Source of the DNA: an uncultured Collinsella sp.
Lineage (GTDB): Bacteria; Actinomycetota; Coriobacteriia; Coriobacteriales; Coriobacteriaceae
DNA: 5,611 bases
Assembly: GCA_900552425.1 (NCBI GenBank)
Contig: URZR01000123.1
Span: 1 to 5,611, forward strand
Direction: 5' to 3'
Shown here in pieces: positions 5,141 to 5,611 of this stretch (position 1 is its first letter; every line of letters begins with the position of its first letter). The position numbers were made by a program, and so were the translations under genes. The notes beneath the pieces were generated by a model. That model saw only the letters and a list, made by a program, of their open reading frames with translations, did no database searches and was not told the origin of the DNA.

Positions 5141-5611
5141 CTATTTGCTCCCGATATCGATCGTTCGTCTGCAGTCGGTTTTCTTTCCGCTGCGCCCGCC
5201 AGTTTGCGATGAGTCGCGCACCGTGTGAAGCTCAACACGGATGAAATACAAATATAATCCCCCCTTGCACTGTGTTGATAAATATTGCTCGTCGAACTCA
5301 TCTGAACTGGGCTTTCTTGCATAGAACTGCCTGAACCTGAGCGTTTTCGGGTATCGCATTGCCCGATCGAGCACCATCGCGACCTTCTCAAGCTTGTCCT
5401 CGGGCGGACTCATAGCCACAGCCCCGCATGTCGTCCCGGTTGGAGCCGGGATGAGCCCTCAGGAAGCACTGCATGAAGTAGCGCATCCGGTTCACGGGCC
5501 CCAGCGGGTTCTGGCCGTCGGGAACGCCCTTGAGCAGCTTCGCGTTGTAGTGCTGGCTCTTCAGTGACAGATTGTTGACGGGAGCCGTGTGGCGCCCGGC
5601 TCCGCGCTCAT
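5141..5611 (-). pseudogene. IS1595/ISXO2-like transposase, C-terminal part, broken by a deletion-frameshift
   Basis: The gene enters from the right edge on the minus strand, in a frame reading GAGRHTAPVNNLSLKSQHYN and PVNRMRYFMQCFLRAHPG, then NRDDMRG, and hits TGA at 5390-5388. The same protein resumes in another frame at about 5419 as AVAMSPPEDKLEKV and YPKTLRFRQFYARKPSS, and stays open to 5141. These are typical of the C-terminal part of ISXO2-like DDE transposases, in which RG is normally followed by a few hydrophobic residues before the PPEDK block. The missing residues plus the frame change point to a small deletion near 5420 (about 17 bp if five codons and two bases are compared with the expected sequence, an inference). 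The natural C-terminus and the outer inverted repeat are not identifiable; the last ~40 residues before 5141 may be non-transposase DNA. Confidence 0.7.

Noticed and set aside
5171..5193. Possible terminator hairpin after the nuclease gene
   Set aside because: The stem is short with a bulge and no T-tract follows. No convincing terminator is visible for the operon before the transposase remnant.
1..5611. CRISPR array, tRNA, rRNA or riboswitch
   Set aside because: No spaced direct repeats, cloverleaf-like segments or known aptamer patterns were seen on either strand.

Overview
The window looks like a high-GC Gram-positive gut actinobacterium of the Coriobacteriia, most like Collinsella. This rests on the GC-rich codon use of galE and of the left-hand gene, the Tat-type signal peptide on a cell-wall hydrolase, and the general look of the proteins. 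It is recognition by eye, not a database match.

Layout. Positions 1-1174 (minus strand, cut by the left edge) encode an exported PcsB/CwlO-like coiled-coil protein with a C-terminal NlpC/P60- or CHAP-type cysteine peptidase domain. A 266-bp divergent intergenic region with several inverted repeats separates it from galE (1441-2502, plus strand), a complete UDP-glucose 4-epimerase. Behind galE lie two consecutive palindromic hairpins and a clear rho-independent terminator (2616-2648). These two genes look like ordinary chromosomal cell-envelope genes.

From the terminator onward the window is accessory DNA. A broken IS3-family orfA (minus strand, about 2645-2957) abuts the T-tract of the galE terminator. 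Next is a short, strongly GC3-biased reading frame (2959-3081) that looks like the stump of a host-like gene. Then comes a compact two-gene operon of visibly lower GC: an OLD/RecF-like AAA ATPase with ABC-type motifs (3159-4457), and a 222-aa protein with a cysteine-rich N-terminus and a D...E-x-K core like a PD-(D/E)XK nuclease (4450-5118). Both start with TTG, and the reading frames overlap by 8 nt behind a strong Shine-Dalgarno sequence. The right end (5141-5611) is a broken IS1595/ISXO2-like transposase on the minus strand, running off the window.

How the genes fit together. The ATPase-nuclease pair, lying between two decayed transposases beside a housekeeping gene, has the architecture of two-gene anti-phage systems in which an OLD/ABC-like ATPase senses infection and licenses a nuclease (the logic of Septu, Gabija, PARIS and AbiL). 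I cannot assign it to a named system. The Cys-rich nuclease partner is the most promising candidate for something undescribed here.
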